DNA of 64,000 nucleotides from Chitinophaga agri. GTDB lineage: Bacteria > Bacteroidota > Bacteroidia > Chitinophagales > Chitinophagaceae. The translations under genes were made by a program, and so were the position numbers. Position 1 is the first letter of the stretch; each line of letters opens with the position of its first letter. The notes under the pieces were generated by a model. The model worked only from the letters and a program-made list of their open reading frames with translations, had not been told where the DNA came from and made no database searches. Positions 17,301 through 24,133 of this stretch are shown here, piece by piece. The DNA is taken from contig NZ_CP048113.1 in assembly GCF_010093065.1 (NCBI RefSeq), positions 6,280,001-6,344,000 on the forward strand. The letters are read 5' to 3'.

Positions 17301-17338
17301 CACTGATCTATTGGTGGTGTTACCGTACGAAGGCATAA
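14303..17338 (+). CDS. RND permease subunit (putatively energised partner)
   Basis: A 1011-residue RND permease with two large periplasmic loops and about 12 membrane segments. TM4 reads G-L-M-I-D404-N-A-I-I-V-I-D-N, keeping one of the two canonical relay aspartates. TM10 reads I-L-N-D918-S-I-L-K922-I-D924, so charged residues are present but arranged differently from AcrB-type G-L-S-A-K-N. The family exports small molecules, metals or lipids; here the neighbours (secreted Cys-rich proteins, thioredoxins, propeller lipoprotein) suggest a peptide or envelope-related substrate. The gene closes the plus-strand operon that begins at 5980. Confidence 0.9.
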   Translation: MKALLGKPVSVLSVFISLLLLGLVASRHIPILPLPDVEIPEISVYLHNKQFSAVELEETMTGLLRGTLGQMADVNEVESETKDGAAVIHIKFRHGTGMHHAFIDVNEKIDLFMSRFPANTERPRVVRASLTDIPVLFINMQLKGQGNEQQDVGGLVRLGELATETIKKRLEQLHEVALVDVTGVEYPEVRIIPDTATMMAIGIRPEQFVAVLEQQHISMGSALVKDGIFQYVLSFSSAGLNTVEDIRNIKFSWRDRIYKMDDVAEVSIRQKEREGGYFIGNAAGINLAVFQHDKARIGDLKAVVNTAIEQFSKDYPQVAFTVTRDQTALLDASINNLMQDLVFGGILAYFILFFFIRNWRIPILIGVTIPSALIISLLLFYIIGLSINIISLSGLVLGLGLMIDNAIIVIDNIVQKCMDGMPFGKACLYGTAGMIRPMISSAFATVSVFIPLIFMGGISGALFYDEAIAITLGIAASLLIAVILLPTLFIMFERSILKGGLMEQRVREDGPLTKIYEAGIHWVFKHKLITMLLVLVVLGTGYGLLSILRQEQLPQIEQSDLIVNIDWNENITFDENVSRVQALIGGYLKTTTRIESYIGEQQFILSREKEQSPAACGIYLIGMRGAGLEKVKADIARQLQYRYPHAIFSVRAPASIFEQIFDESAYPLVAHLAAAENGVFPDPAMAGQILQDWRRRLGDQQVMPVPVTLNKELILDTEKLLLYHVTAESIYRQLKFMIADNSVFDIKNGNQFLPVTMGGNSGTLDDILRNATVMNEQGLRLPVREMVTIRNRVNFKMIDGGREGKYIKVPLSTSDPERTMALLADSVKDSGMQVTFAGAYFERQELIRNIGVVLLLSVLLLYFILAAQFESMLQPLIVLAELPISIAGAFIMLYVFKSSVNVMSLIGIIVICGIILNDSILKIDTINTLIRKQGMSVIDAIHLGGKMRLHAILMTSMTTTLSVVPFLFGNDLGNTLQRPLSLTVIGGMLFGTFVSLFFIPLIYWWCYRTKA

Positions 17339-17397
17339 AGAAAGAGGCGCCCGGTGAGTACCAGACGCCTGCAAATATATGGCTGATTAAGTGATGA

Positions 17398-18594
17398 CTA
17401 ACGTGCGTGATCTTCGCCCAGTACCAACAGGTTGACATCTTTGTTTTTTAACCATGCTGCTCCTTTTAATTTCTGCAGGTTGATCACACCTACCACATAG
17501 CTGTAGGTAGATGATTCATATTTTTCAGAGATGTTGTAGAAGTCAGTCAGATGCACCTGTGAGGCATTGCTGTAACGCAGGTAGATTTTCAGCTGTACAT
17601 CATTGGTAAATGCCGGCTGATTGGACTGTTTGATCTTTTTATATTCGTAACGGTAGTTGTAGAGTAATGCAGAGATGTCGGACAATACAGCGCTACCAGT
17701 GGCGGTACCACCGGCACCTTTACCTACAAAGAACTGTTTGTCGGTGAATGCGCTTTCCAGCAATACACCGTTGTATTCATTATAAACATCGTACAGCAGA
17801 TTATGTTCACGGATGAGGTGAGGTAATACGTACGCGTTTACATGGCCATTCTGTCTGCGACAGTTACCGATCAGTTTGATGGTGCAGTTACGCTGTTTGG
17901 CAAACTGGATATCAAAGTCGTTCAGGTGATGGATACCGAAGTTGAACACTTCTTCAGGTTTGACAAAAGTGCCAAAAGCATGCAGTAGCAGAATAACTAT
18001 CTTGAACTTAGGATCATATCCTTCGATATCGAGGGTCGGATCTGTTTCTGCGAAGCCCTTATCCTGTGCTTGTTGCAGCGCAGTTTCAAAGCTCAGATTA
18101 TCTTCAAATATTTTGGTGAGGATGTAGTTGGTGGAACCGTTACAGATACCTTCTACAGCATTCAGCAGGTCATTGTCATAGTATTCTTCCAGGTTACGGA
18201 TAATAGGAATACTTGCACAGCTGGAAGCTTCATAGAGGAAAGGAACTTTGTTCTCTACCTGCAGTTGATATAGCGCAGGCAGGTTTTCAGCGATCATACG
18301 TTTGCTGGCGCTTACTACAGCTTTGCCATTACGCAGTGCCGTACTTACTATTTCGAAAGCTGCCTCTGTTTCATTGATCAATTCTACTACAACGTCGATG
18401 GTTGGATCGTTGAGAATTTCGTTCTTATCGGTAGTGAAATAACTGGCGTCAATAGGACGTGGTTTGTTGGGGTCTTTAATACATATCTTTTTGATACGGG
18501 CATTGATACCTTTTGTTCTGTTGAGTACCTCGTATAACCCTTGTCCCACGACACCAAATCCGAAAATGCCTAAATTGATGATTTTGTTTTCCAT
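17398..18594 (-). CDS. hom: Homoserine dehydrogenase
   Basis: A 398-residue enzyme that reduces aspartate-4-semialdehyde to homoserine for methionine and threonine synthesis. The N-terminal Rossmann motif is G-I-F-G-F-G-V-V-G-Q-G, and the catalytic domain shows G-I-C-N-G-S-T-N-Y-I-L-T, G-F-A-E-T-D-P-T-L-D-I-E-G-Y-D and the G-K-G-A-G-G-T-A-T-G-S-A-V motif. The C-terminal tail of about 70 residues is short and I do not see a clear ACT domain. It lies 109 nt downstream of the cystathionine gamma-synthase-like gene behind a SAM-I riboswitch, so its expression should fall when S-adenosylmethionine is abundant. Confidence 0.93.
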   Translation of the reverse strand: MENKIINLGIFGFGVVGQGLYEVLNRTKGINARIKKICIKDPNKPRPIDASYFTTDKNEILNDPTIDVVVELINETEAAFEIVSTALRNGKAVVSASKRMIAENLPALYQLQVENKVPFLYEASSCASIPIIRNLEEYYDNDLLNAVEGICNGSTNYILTKIFEDNLSFETALQQAQDKGFAETDPTLDIEGYDPKFKIVILLLHAFGTFVKPEEVFNFGIHHLNDFDIQFAKQRNCTIKLIGNCRRQNGHVNAYVLPHLIREHNLLYDVYNEYNGVLLESAFTDKQFFVGKGAGGTATGSAVLSDISALLYNYRYEYKKIKQSNQPAFTNDVQLKIYLRYSNASQVHLTDFYNISEKYESSTYSYVVGVINLQKLKGAAWLKNKDVNLLVLGEDHAR

Positions 18595-18703
18595 GTTCTA
18601 TACTTAGTGCTTATACTTCCTTTTGTGCAGCTGGTTGATAAAGCATTGCTGCGATATGATGAATAATATAGTTACTGATTGTTTGTCTCTGGCAGGTCCG
18701 TTG

Positions 18704-19882
18704 TTATTGCAGTACGGTCATCTGTTTTCCTGCAGGCAGATTGAGTTTGTCAAGTGCCTGTTTAAGGTCATTGATGAGATCTTCTGCGTCTTCTATTCCT
18801 ACTGAGAGGCGGATACAGGAGTCAGGTAAGCCGGTTTTCCTGCGGAAATCTTCTGGTATGTTGCGATGAGTCATGGTAGCCGGATGGTCCAGCATGCTTT
18901 TGACACCACCGAAGCTTTCAGCGAGTTTGAACAGTTTGGTGGCATTTACAACACGGATGGCGTTTTTGATATTGTCATTTTTCAGAGAGAAGCTGACAAG
19001 TGCGCCATATTGCTTTTGTTGCTTACGTGCAATGTGGTGGTTTTTGTGTGTGCTGAGACCCGGATAAAACACTTTATCTATTGCAGGATGGGCAGTGAGC
19101 CAGGTGGCGATAGCCATGGCATTGCTGCATTGTTTATCCAGGCGAAGGCTGAGTGTTTCGATGCCTCTGATAGTGAGCCAGGCTTCAAACGGACTGAGTA
19201 TACTGCCGGAAATATTCTGGTTAAAGCGCAGCTGGTCGGCGAGCGCTTTCGAATTTACGACTACGAGACCGGCAATGACATCTGTATGTCCTGCCAGATA
19301 CTTTGTAGCACTGTGTATAATAATATCAGCACCCAGTGGCATTGGCTGCTGGAGAAGCGGCGTGCAGAGGGTGTTATCTACTACCAGCAGAATATTGTGC
19401 TGCTTTGCTATTTTGCTGATAGATTTAATATCTGATATACGTAATGTAGGGTTGGTTGGAGATTCCAGCCAGATCATTTTTGTATTGGGCGTGATCGCAG
19501 CCAGTACTTTATCAGTGTTGCTGGTATCTACGAAATTAGCTTTGATACCGAAGCGTTCAAACATATGCTGGAACATCTGAAAAATACCGCCATAAGTGTC
19601 TTCCACAGCCATAATTTCATCACCGCTTTTCAGCAGTTTCATTACAGCGTCAATAGCGGCCATACCACTTGCGAAAGCGAAGCCGGCGTGCCCTTCTTCG
19701 AGATTGCAGATCAGGTTTTCGAGTACTTTGCGGGTAGGATTATTGGCACGGGAGAACTCGAAGCCTTTGTTGATCCCCGGAGATTCCTGCACAAAAGTGG
19801 AGGTTTGGTAGATGGGAACGGATATGGCGCCCGTTAACTCATCTACAGGGATGCTGTGCAATAATTGAGTCGCTATTTTCAA
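18704..19882 (-). CDS. Cystathionine gamma-synthase-like PLP enzyme
   Basis: A 392-residue member of the Cys/Met-metabolism PLP-dependent family. Family marks are Y-Q-T-S-T-F near the start, the Y-S-R-type substrate loop (F-S-R-A-N-N-P-T-R), G-M-A-A-I, and the PLP lysine in H-S-A-T-K-Y-L-A-G-H-T-D. The family includes cystathionine gamma-synthase, gamma- and beta-lyases and sulfhydrylases. Control by a SAM-I riboswitch and linkage to homoserine dehydrogenase favour a biosynthetic role (gamma-synthase or homoserine sulfhydrylation) over a lyase; sequence alone does not settle it. The protein ends near K-Q-M-T-V-L-Q. Confidence 0.9.
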   Translation of the reverse strand: MKIATQLLHSIPVDELTGAISVPIYQTSTFVQESPGINKGFEFSRANNPTRKVLENLICNLEEGHAGFAFASGMAAIDAVMKLLKSGDEIMAVEDTYGGIFQMFQHMFERFGIKANFVDTSNTDKVLAAITPNTKMIWLESPTNPTLRISDIKSISKIAKQHNILLVVDNTLCTPLLQQPMPLGADIIIHSATKYLAGHTDVIAGLVVVNSKALADQLRFNQNISGSILSPFEAWLTIRGIETLSLRLDKQCSNAMAIATWLTAHPAIDKVFYPGLSTHKNHHIARKQQKQYGALVSFSLKNDNIKNAIRVVNATKLFKLAESFGGVKSMLDHPATMTHRNIPEDFRRKTGLPDSCIRLSVGIEDAEDLINDLKQALDKLNLPAGKQMTVLQ

Positions 19883-19971
19883 TCTTCAAAGTAATTATAC
19901 GGTTAGTAAACCCTGGTTGGCATATGCACAATCAGACATTCATTCAGCCAGATAACTACCAGAACGGGCAT

Positions 19972-20003
19972 AAAAAAAGCCCTTCCGTTGTTGGAAGAGC
20001 CTT
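19972..20003 (-). terminator. Riboswitch expression-platform terminator
   Basis: Read on the minus strand: an 8-bp stem GCTCTTCC with GGAAGGGC around AACAAC (19979-20000), extended by an AAG/TTT base of the stem, then a run of seven T. It lies between the SAM-I aptamer and the gene starting at 19882, which is the placement expected for transcription termination when SAM is bound. Confidence 0.88.
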
Positions 20004-20040
20004 CAAGTATTTTATTACAGTGAATTTCAATCTCTGCCAA

Positions 20041-20156
20041 CTTATCTTCCCTCGGTTATTGTGTAACCGGGGCCGGAATTAGCACCTTTCCCTACGTTTC
20101 TGCAGGTTGGTTGCTAAGGCATCGCAGGGCCAAGTCCCTCCGCCTTTCTGGATAAG
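20041..20156 (-). ncRNA. SAM-I riboswitch (S box) aptamer
   Basis: Read on the minus strand the P1 arms are CTTATCCAGA (5') and GATAAG (3'). Between them are the conserved S-box blocks: GGCGGAGGGAC, TGGCCCTGCGATGCC, TTAGCAACC, then GGTGCTAATTCC. The 3' half contains a GGCCCCGG/CCGAG helix. Order, spacing and identity match the SAM-I family closely. It precedes a terminator hairpin and a cystathionine gamma-synthase-like gene with homoserine dehydrogenase behind it. High SAM should stabilise the aptamer and lead to termination at 19972-20003. Confidence 0.96.
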
Positions 20157-20176
20157 TCATGTGTAAGAACTGGTTG

Positions 20177-20209
20177 CAAAGTTAAGGGTACTTTTATCAA
20201 ATTTCCAAA
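20177..20209 (-). promoter_or_regulatory. Promoter of the SAM-riboswitch operon
   Basis: On the minus strand, TTTG (20206-20209) is followed after 21 nt by TAACTTTG (20177-20184). Both fit the Bacteroidota primary sigma consensus TTTG-N19-22-TAnnTTTG. The inferred start is a few bases downstream, about 15 nt before the riboswitch P1 helix. Confidence 0.75.
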
Positions 20210-20301
20210 TGGCTCCATTTTAATTTTTTTTCATGTACCTGTTTTTTTATTAATTTGACAGAGATTGTCAGTAGTTTAATTATTCTGTTAACCAACCAAT
20301 T

Positions 20302-21804
20302 ATGACCATTGTGAATGTTGATCCGTTCATGTCAGAAGAGCTGTTTCAGCATATCTGGCAATTCCGTTTATTTACGCAGTCAGGACTGACCACGCTGGAA
20401 GGAGATCCTGTACAGATTGATCACACGGGGCAGTTAAACCGGCATGCGGGACCTGATTTTACCGGTGCACGTATCCGTATTGGCACTACATTATGGGTGG
20501 GCAATGTGGAAATGCACCTGAAGACATCTGACTGGTTCAGGCACGGGCATCAGTATAATCTGCAATATCGCAATGTCGTATTGCATGTTGTATTTGAGCA
20601 TGATATGGAAGGCGTCAGCACACATGGTATTCCTGTGCTGCAGCTACAGCATTGTATTCCCCGGTTATTACTCCAACGTTATAAAGGACTGTGGCAGTCG
20701 GCTGCCTATGTGCCCTGTGCCGGGTCAGTACAGGAGGTGTCCTCACTGGTGTGGACCGGTTGGAAGGACCGGTTACTGATTGAGCGGCTGGAGCAAAAGA
20801 CTGTATTATTCCGATCCTGGTTAGTGCAAACACAATATAACTGGGAAGAAGTATGCTACAGGGCGCTGGCCAGAGGTGCAGGATCGCCTGTGAACGGAGA
20901 GGTATTCCTGGCACTGGCACATTCGCTTCCCTATAAACTACTGTTGCGGCATCAACATGACCAGGGGCAGCTGGAGGCTTTGCTGTTCGGACAGGCTGGT
21001 ATGTTGGGCATGGGGAGGCGGGCAGGAGACGATATACGTCAGGGGGACGTAATAGGAGGTATGCCGCCGGATAAGCGCAGGAATTTAGGTGAAGATGAGG
21101 TGGACCTGATGGTGTCAAATGGCTGTTTATCAATCGATAAAGGAGTGTGTGGGAAACAGGTGCTTCCGGGGATCACTGATATAGATACGGGTACCACCAG
21201 CCGTGAAAAAAGCAGGATCATCCCGGATGACTATATGGTGTATCTGCAGCGGGAATATGCTTATCTCCGGCATAAATATAAACTCGCCCCGCTTGATGAA
21301 CAACGCTGGAAATGGTTACGGATGCGACCTGCATCTTTTCCCAGTATGAAAATAGCCGCTATGGCTGCGTTATTGCACCATCAAAGGCGCTTATTCTCTG
21401 CCATGCTGGACGCGCCTGATGTGAAACATCTGGAAAGTATGTTATCTGTATCTCCGTCTGATTACTGGAAGACGCATTACCGGTTTGGAAAGCCAGTACG
21501 ACGAACAAGTATGCCAGGCAGGACTGCAGTACATAATATGTTGATCAATACAGTATTACCGTTATTATACATGTATGGGAAAGAAAAGAAAGATGCAGTC
21601 TTTCAGGAGAAGATCATTTCTTTTATGGGACAGTTGCCGGCGGAGGACAATCATGTGATGCGGGCATGGAAGGCCTTGCATATCAATGCCGGATCGGCAG
21701 GCGAAACGCAGGCGTTATTGCAGTTGAAACAGGCATATTGTGAGCAAAAAAGATGTCTGCAATGTGCAATAGGAGCAAAGCTGTTAAGGAGTGGAATTGC
21801 GTAG
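20302..21804 (+). CDS. DUF2851 family protein
   Basis: A 500-residue protein of the DUF2851 family, found mainly in Bacteroidota and without known biochemical function. The N-terminal half is strongly typical (S-E-E-L-F-Q-H-I-W, then D-H-T-G-Q-L-N-R-H-A-G-P-D-F, G-N-V-E-M-H, and H-V-V-F-E-H-D). The C-terminal part with L-A-P-L-D-E-Q-R-W-K-W and R-P-A-S-F-P also fits. Residues about 236-306 form a Gly/Asp-rich, low-similarity stretch between the G-Q-A-G-M-L segment and D-D-Y-M-V-Y-L; from memory of the family this gap is normally short, so it looks like an insertion. No operon partner is evident. Confidence 0.88.
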   Translation: MTIVNVDPFMSEELFQHIWQFRLFTQSGLTTLEGDPVQIDHTGQLNRHAGPDFTGARIRIGTTLWVGNVEMHLKTSDWFRHGHQYNLQYRNVVLHVVFEHDMEGVSTHGIPVLQLQHCIPRLLLQRYKGLWQSAAYVPCAGSVQEVSSLVWTGWKDRLLIERLEQKTVLFRSWLVQTQYNWEEVCYRALARGAGSPVNGEVFLALAHSLPYKLLLRHQHDQGQLEALLFGQAGMLGMGRRAGDDIRQGDVIGGMPPDKRRNLGEDEVDLMVSNGCLSIDKGVCGKQVLPGITDIDTGTTSREKSRIIPDDYMVYLQREYAYLRHKYKLAPLDEQRWKWLRMRPASFPSMKIAAMAALLHHQRRLFSAMLDAPDVKHLESMLSVSPSDYWKTHYRFGKPVRRTSMPGRTAVHNMLINTVLPLLYMYGKEKKDAVFQEKIISFMGQLPAEDNHVMRAWKALHINAGSAGETQALLQLKQAYCEQKRCLQCAIGAKLLRSGIA

Positions 21805-21998
21805 GAGCAAATCTCTGTAACCATTTTCTCATCCAGGCGTTATATATACATGGACGTGGGTTTACAAAGAAAAACAAATTTACACATGAAAGAAAAAACG
21901 TGTAGGTTTGTAACAGCAGGCATACCAATATAATGTCCCTTGCGTTTATATAGCATAGCCCGGAGGCTATACTCCCTTAACTAAACAAATCTACACAG

Positions 21999-22847
21999 GT
22001 GAAAAGACTATACTTATCCTTGCTTTTAGTGGCCATGGCGGGTGGTTTGTATGCCCAGACTTCCAATACTGATGCTCCTTCAAAAAAGCAGCAGCGGGAA
22101 GAACGCAAGTTGAAGCGTATTTCATTGTTTAAACAGCTGGAAGAAGGAGAGAATCTATATCAAAGGGAATTTTCAATGGGTGGCCGTATCAATACGGATG
22201 GCTGGGGAGGTTTCTTTGAACTTGGCTGGCGTAAGAGCAGGCAGCAGGTGACCTATTTCCAGTTTGAGTTTGGTGAGAAGAAGAACCCCAAGGAGGATAA
22301 GAAGCCAGGCGCTTTAAAAGATATTGATCAGTATGGTTTTATCTATTCAGAGAAGCCATATATATATGGTAAGCAAAATAACTTCTACCAGGCTAAGCTG
22401 GGGGTTGGTCAGCAGAGGCTGATCGGCGGTAAGGGCAATAAAAACGGCGTACTGGTGAATGCTATTTATTACGGTGGCCTGTCAGTGGGACTGAAAAAAC
22501 CTTATTACCTGAATATCGTAGATCCTAATACAGAAAGAGGCATACAGGTGAAATATGGCCAGGATCCTTTATACGATCAGGCTTTTCTGGACAGAGCATC
22601 TATTATAGGTGGTGCCGGTTTTGGAAAGGGCTGGGGGGAGGTAAGTGTGGTACCTGGTTTGCATGCTAAAACCGGTCTCCGGTTTGACTGGGCCCGCTTT
22701 AATGAAGTGGTGAGTGCCCTGGAAGTAGGCGTTAATGCTGAATATTATATGAAGGATGTTAATATTATGATTGACCAGGACGCCAAGAAATTTTTCTTTA
22801 ATGCATACATTGCGCTGCAGTTTGGAAAGCGTTGGGACAAGAAATAG
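21999..22847 (+). CDS. Secreted outer-membrane beta-barrel-like protein
   Basis: A 282-residue protein with a clear signal peptide (K-R-L-Y-L-S-L-L-L-V-A-M-A-G-G-L-Y-A-Q, cleavage after Y-A). The start codon is GTG at 21999; no in-frame ATG suits the signal peptide better. The mature part begins with a charged K/R/E-rich segment and continues as alternating aromatic/polar strands (for example G-G-F-F-E-L-G-W, V-T-Y-F-Q-F-E-F), ending in N-A-Y-I-A-L-Q-F-G-K-R-W, like a beta-barrel of the outer membrane. I do not recognise a named family. It is followed by lipA, which has its own promoter-like box. Confidence 0.75.
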   Translation: MKRLYLSLLLVAMAGGLYAQTSNTDAPSKKQQREERKLKRISLFKQLEEGENLYQREFSMGGRINTDGWGGFFELGWRKSRQQVTYFQFEFGEKKNPKEDKKPGALKDIDQYGFIYSEKPYIYGKQNNFYQAKLGVGQQRLIGGKGNKNGVLVNAIYYGGLSVGLKKPYYLNIVDPNTERGIQVKYGQDPLYDQAFLDRASIIGGAGFGKGWGEVSVVPGLHAKTGLRFDWARFNEVVSALEVGVNAEYYMKDVNIMIDQDAKKFFFNAYIALQFGKRWDKK

Positions 22848-22858
22848 TTCAGAAGTAT

Positions 22859-22866
22859 TAAATTTG
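22859..22866 (+). promoter_or_regulatory. -7 promoter box of lipA
   Basis: TAAATTTG matches TAnnTTTG, 22 nt upstream of the lipA ATG. A TTG lies 24 nt upstream of it, slightly longer than the usual spacing. It suggests lipA is transcribed separately from the preceding gene. Confidence 0.45.
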
Positions 22867-22888
22867 TGTTTTAAAGAAAGGATCAGAG

Positions 22889-23803
22889 ATGGAAGAAACA
22901 CCGATCACGACCGCAACGCCTTGCAGCACAGCGCCTGCTGCCCCTAGGACTAAAAAGCCTGACTGGCTGAGGGTTAAGTTGCCAATAGGAGAGAGTTATA
23001 AACAGGTACGCAACCTGGTCGATACGCATAAATTACACACTATCTGCGAAAGCGGTAACTGTCCTAATATGGGCGAATGCTGGGGAGCCGGCACTGCGAC
23101 CTTTATGATACTCGGTAATATCTGCACCCGTAGTTGCGGGTTCTGTGCGGTAGCGACCGGTAGACCGGATGCGGTAGACTGGGATGAACCTCAGCGTGTA
23201 GCGGAAGCGATTTACCTGATGAAGGTAAAACATGCTGTTATTACCTCGGTAGACAGAGATGAACTGAAAGATGGTGGTTCCATTATCTGGGCCAATACGA
23301 TAAAAGCTGTCAGATCACTGAATCCTGAGACAACTATGGAAACATTGATCCCTGATTTTAGAGGACAGTGGGAAAACCTCCAGCGCATCATTGATGTAGC
23401 GCCGGAAATCGTGTCTCACAACCTGGAAACAGTGGAGAGAATGACTAAAAAAGTGCGTATCCAGGCAAAATACCATCGTAGCCTGGAAGTTATTCGCCGG
23501 TTGAAAGACGGAGGTATGCGTACCAAAAGCGGTATCATGCTGGGTCTCGGCGAAACTAAAGAGGAAGTAATACAGGCCATGCAAGACCTGTATGATAATG
23601 GATGTGATGTGGTTACACTCGGACAATACCTTCAACCTACCCCAAAACATTTACCGGTAGTCCGTTTTGTACACCCAGATGAGTTCGCAGAATTGCGTGA
23701 AATAGGATATAACATGGGGCTTGATTATGTTGAATCAGGACCATTGGTGAGATCCTCCTACCATGCAGAAAAACATATTCACAGTGGACGTGCCGCAAAA
23801 TAA
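22889..23803 (+). CDS. lipA: Lipoyl synthase
   Basis: A 304-residue radical-SAM enzyme that inserts two sulfurs into the octanoyl chain on lipoyl-dependent proteins such as the E2 subunits of pyruvate and oxoglutarate dehydrogenases. The auxiliary 4Fe-4S cluster ligands are C53-x4-C58-x5-C64, the radical-SAM cluster is C79-x3-C83-x2-C86, and the conserved R-S-S-Y serine motif lies near the C-terminus (R-S-S-Y-H-A-E-K). Length and order are standard. No lipB is adjacent, so octanoyl transfer must be encoded elsewhere. Confidence 0.97.
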   Translation: MEETPITTATPCSTAPAAPRTKKPDWLRVKLPIGESYKQVRNLVDTHKLHTICESGNCPNMGECWGAGTATFMILGNICTRSCGFCAVATGRPDAVDWDEPQRVAEAIYLMKVKHAVITSVDRDELKDGGSIIWANTIKAVRSLNPETTMETLIPDFRGQWENLQRIIDVAPEIVSHNLETVERMTKKVRIQAKYHRSLEVIRRLKDGGMRTKSGIMLGLGETKEEVIQAMQDLYDNGCDVVTLGQYLQPTPKHLPVVRFVHPDEFAELREIGYNMGLDYVESGPLVRSSYHAEKHIHSGRAAK

Positions 23804-23826
23804 ATTTAAACTGTTGTTTAAATTTA
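23801..23826. repeat. AT-rich perfect inverted repeat at the lipA stop
   Basis: TAAATTTAAAC (23801-23811) and GTTTAAATTTA (23816-23826) form an 11-bp perfect dyad around TGTT. It begins with the lipA stop codon. No U-tract follows, so it may be a weak 3' stem rather than a true terminator, or a DNA dyad. Confidence 0.5.
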
Positions 23827-23860
23827 CATCAGTGGTAACATGTTTCTGATTGCGAGTCAT

Positions 23861-23868
23861 TATCTTTG
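23861..23868 (+). promoter_or_regulatory. -7 promoter box of the efflux operon
   Basis: TATCTTTG is an exact TAnnTTTG match. Transcription from here would give a leader of about 260 nt before the TolC start at 24134. No good -33 element was seen. Confidence 0.45.
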
Positions 23869-23875
23869 CCCTGCA

Positions 23876-24133
23876 ATCGCGGGAACGAGGTTAGCTACAG
23901 CTCCCTATGGGAGCTGATTTGCCGCCTTTTTAGGATGGCAATATCCCAAGATTTGTTTCAACCGTTAACGACCTGAACCTACCTGTTTGCAGTTTGTGCA
24001 TAATGCTAAACTGTGCCCGTCGGATTTTTGCTGAAGATCACATTAGCATCTGATTGATAACATATATATAAAGGACAATATCGTCGTTGTCCGCCGATTG
24101 GTGTAAAGAAGATTCTGATTGTCAAAACCTTTT
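23876..24133 (+). other. Long structured leader of the efflux operon
   Basis: This untranslated stretch holds several hairpins: CAGCTCCC/GGGAGCTG (23898-23916, perfect, 3-nt loop), a TTGCC...GGCAA hairpin (about 23919-23941) and GGACAA/TTGTCC (24073-24092). No reading frame of note and no known riboswitch class was recognised. It may be a regulatory 5' leader or contain a small RNA; the function is unknown. Confidence 0.35.

Noticed and set aside
17339..17397. Possible terminator between the convergent RND and homoserine dehydrogenase genes
   Set aside because: Only a short AGGCG/CGCCT pairing with a large irregular loop and no T-run was seen.
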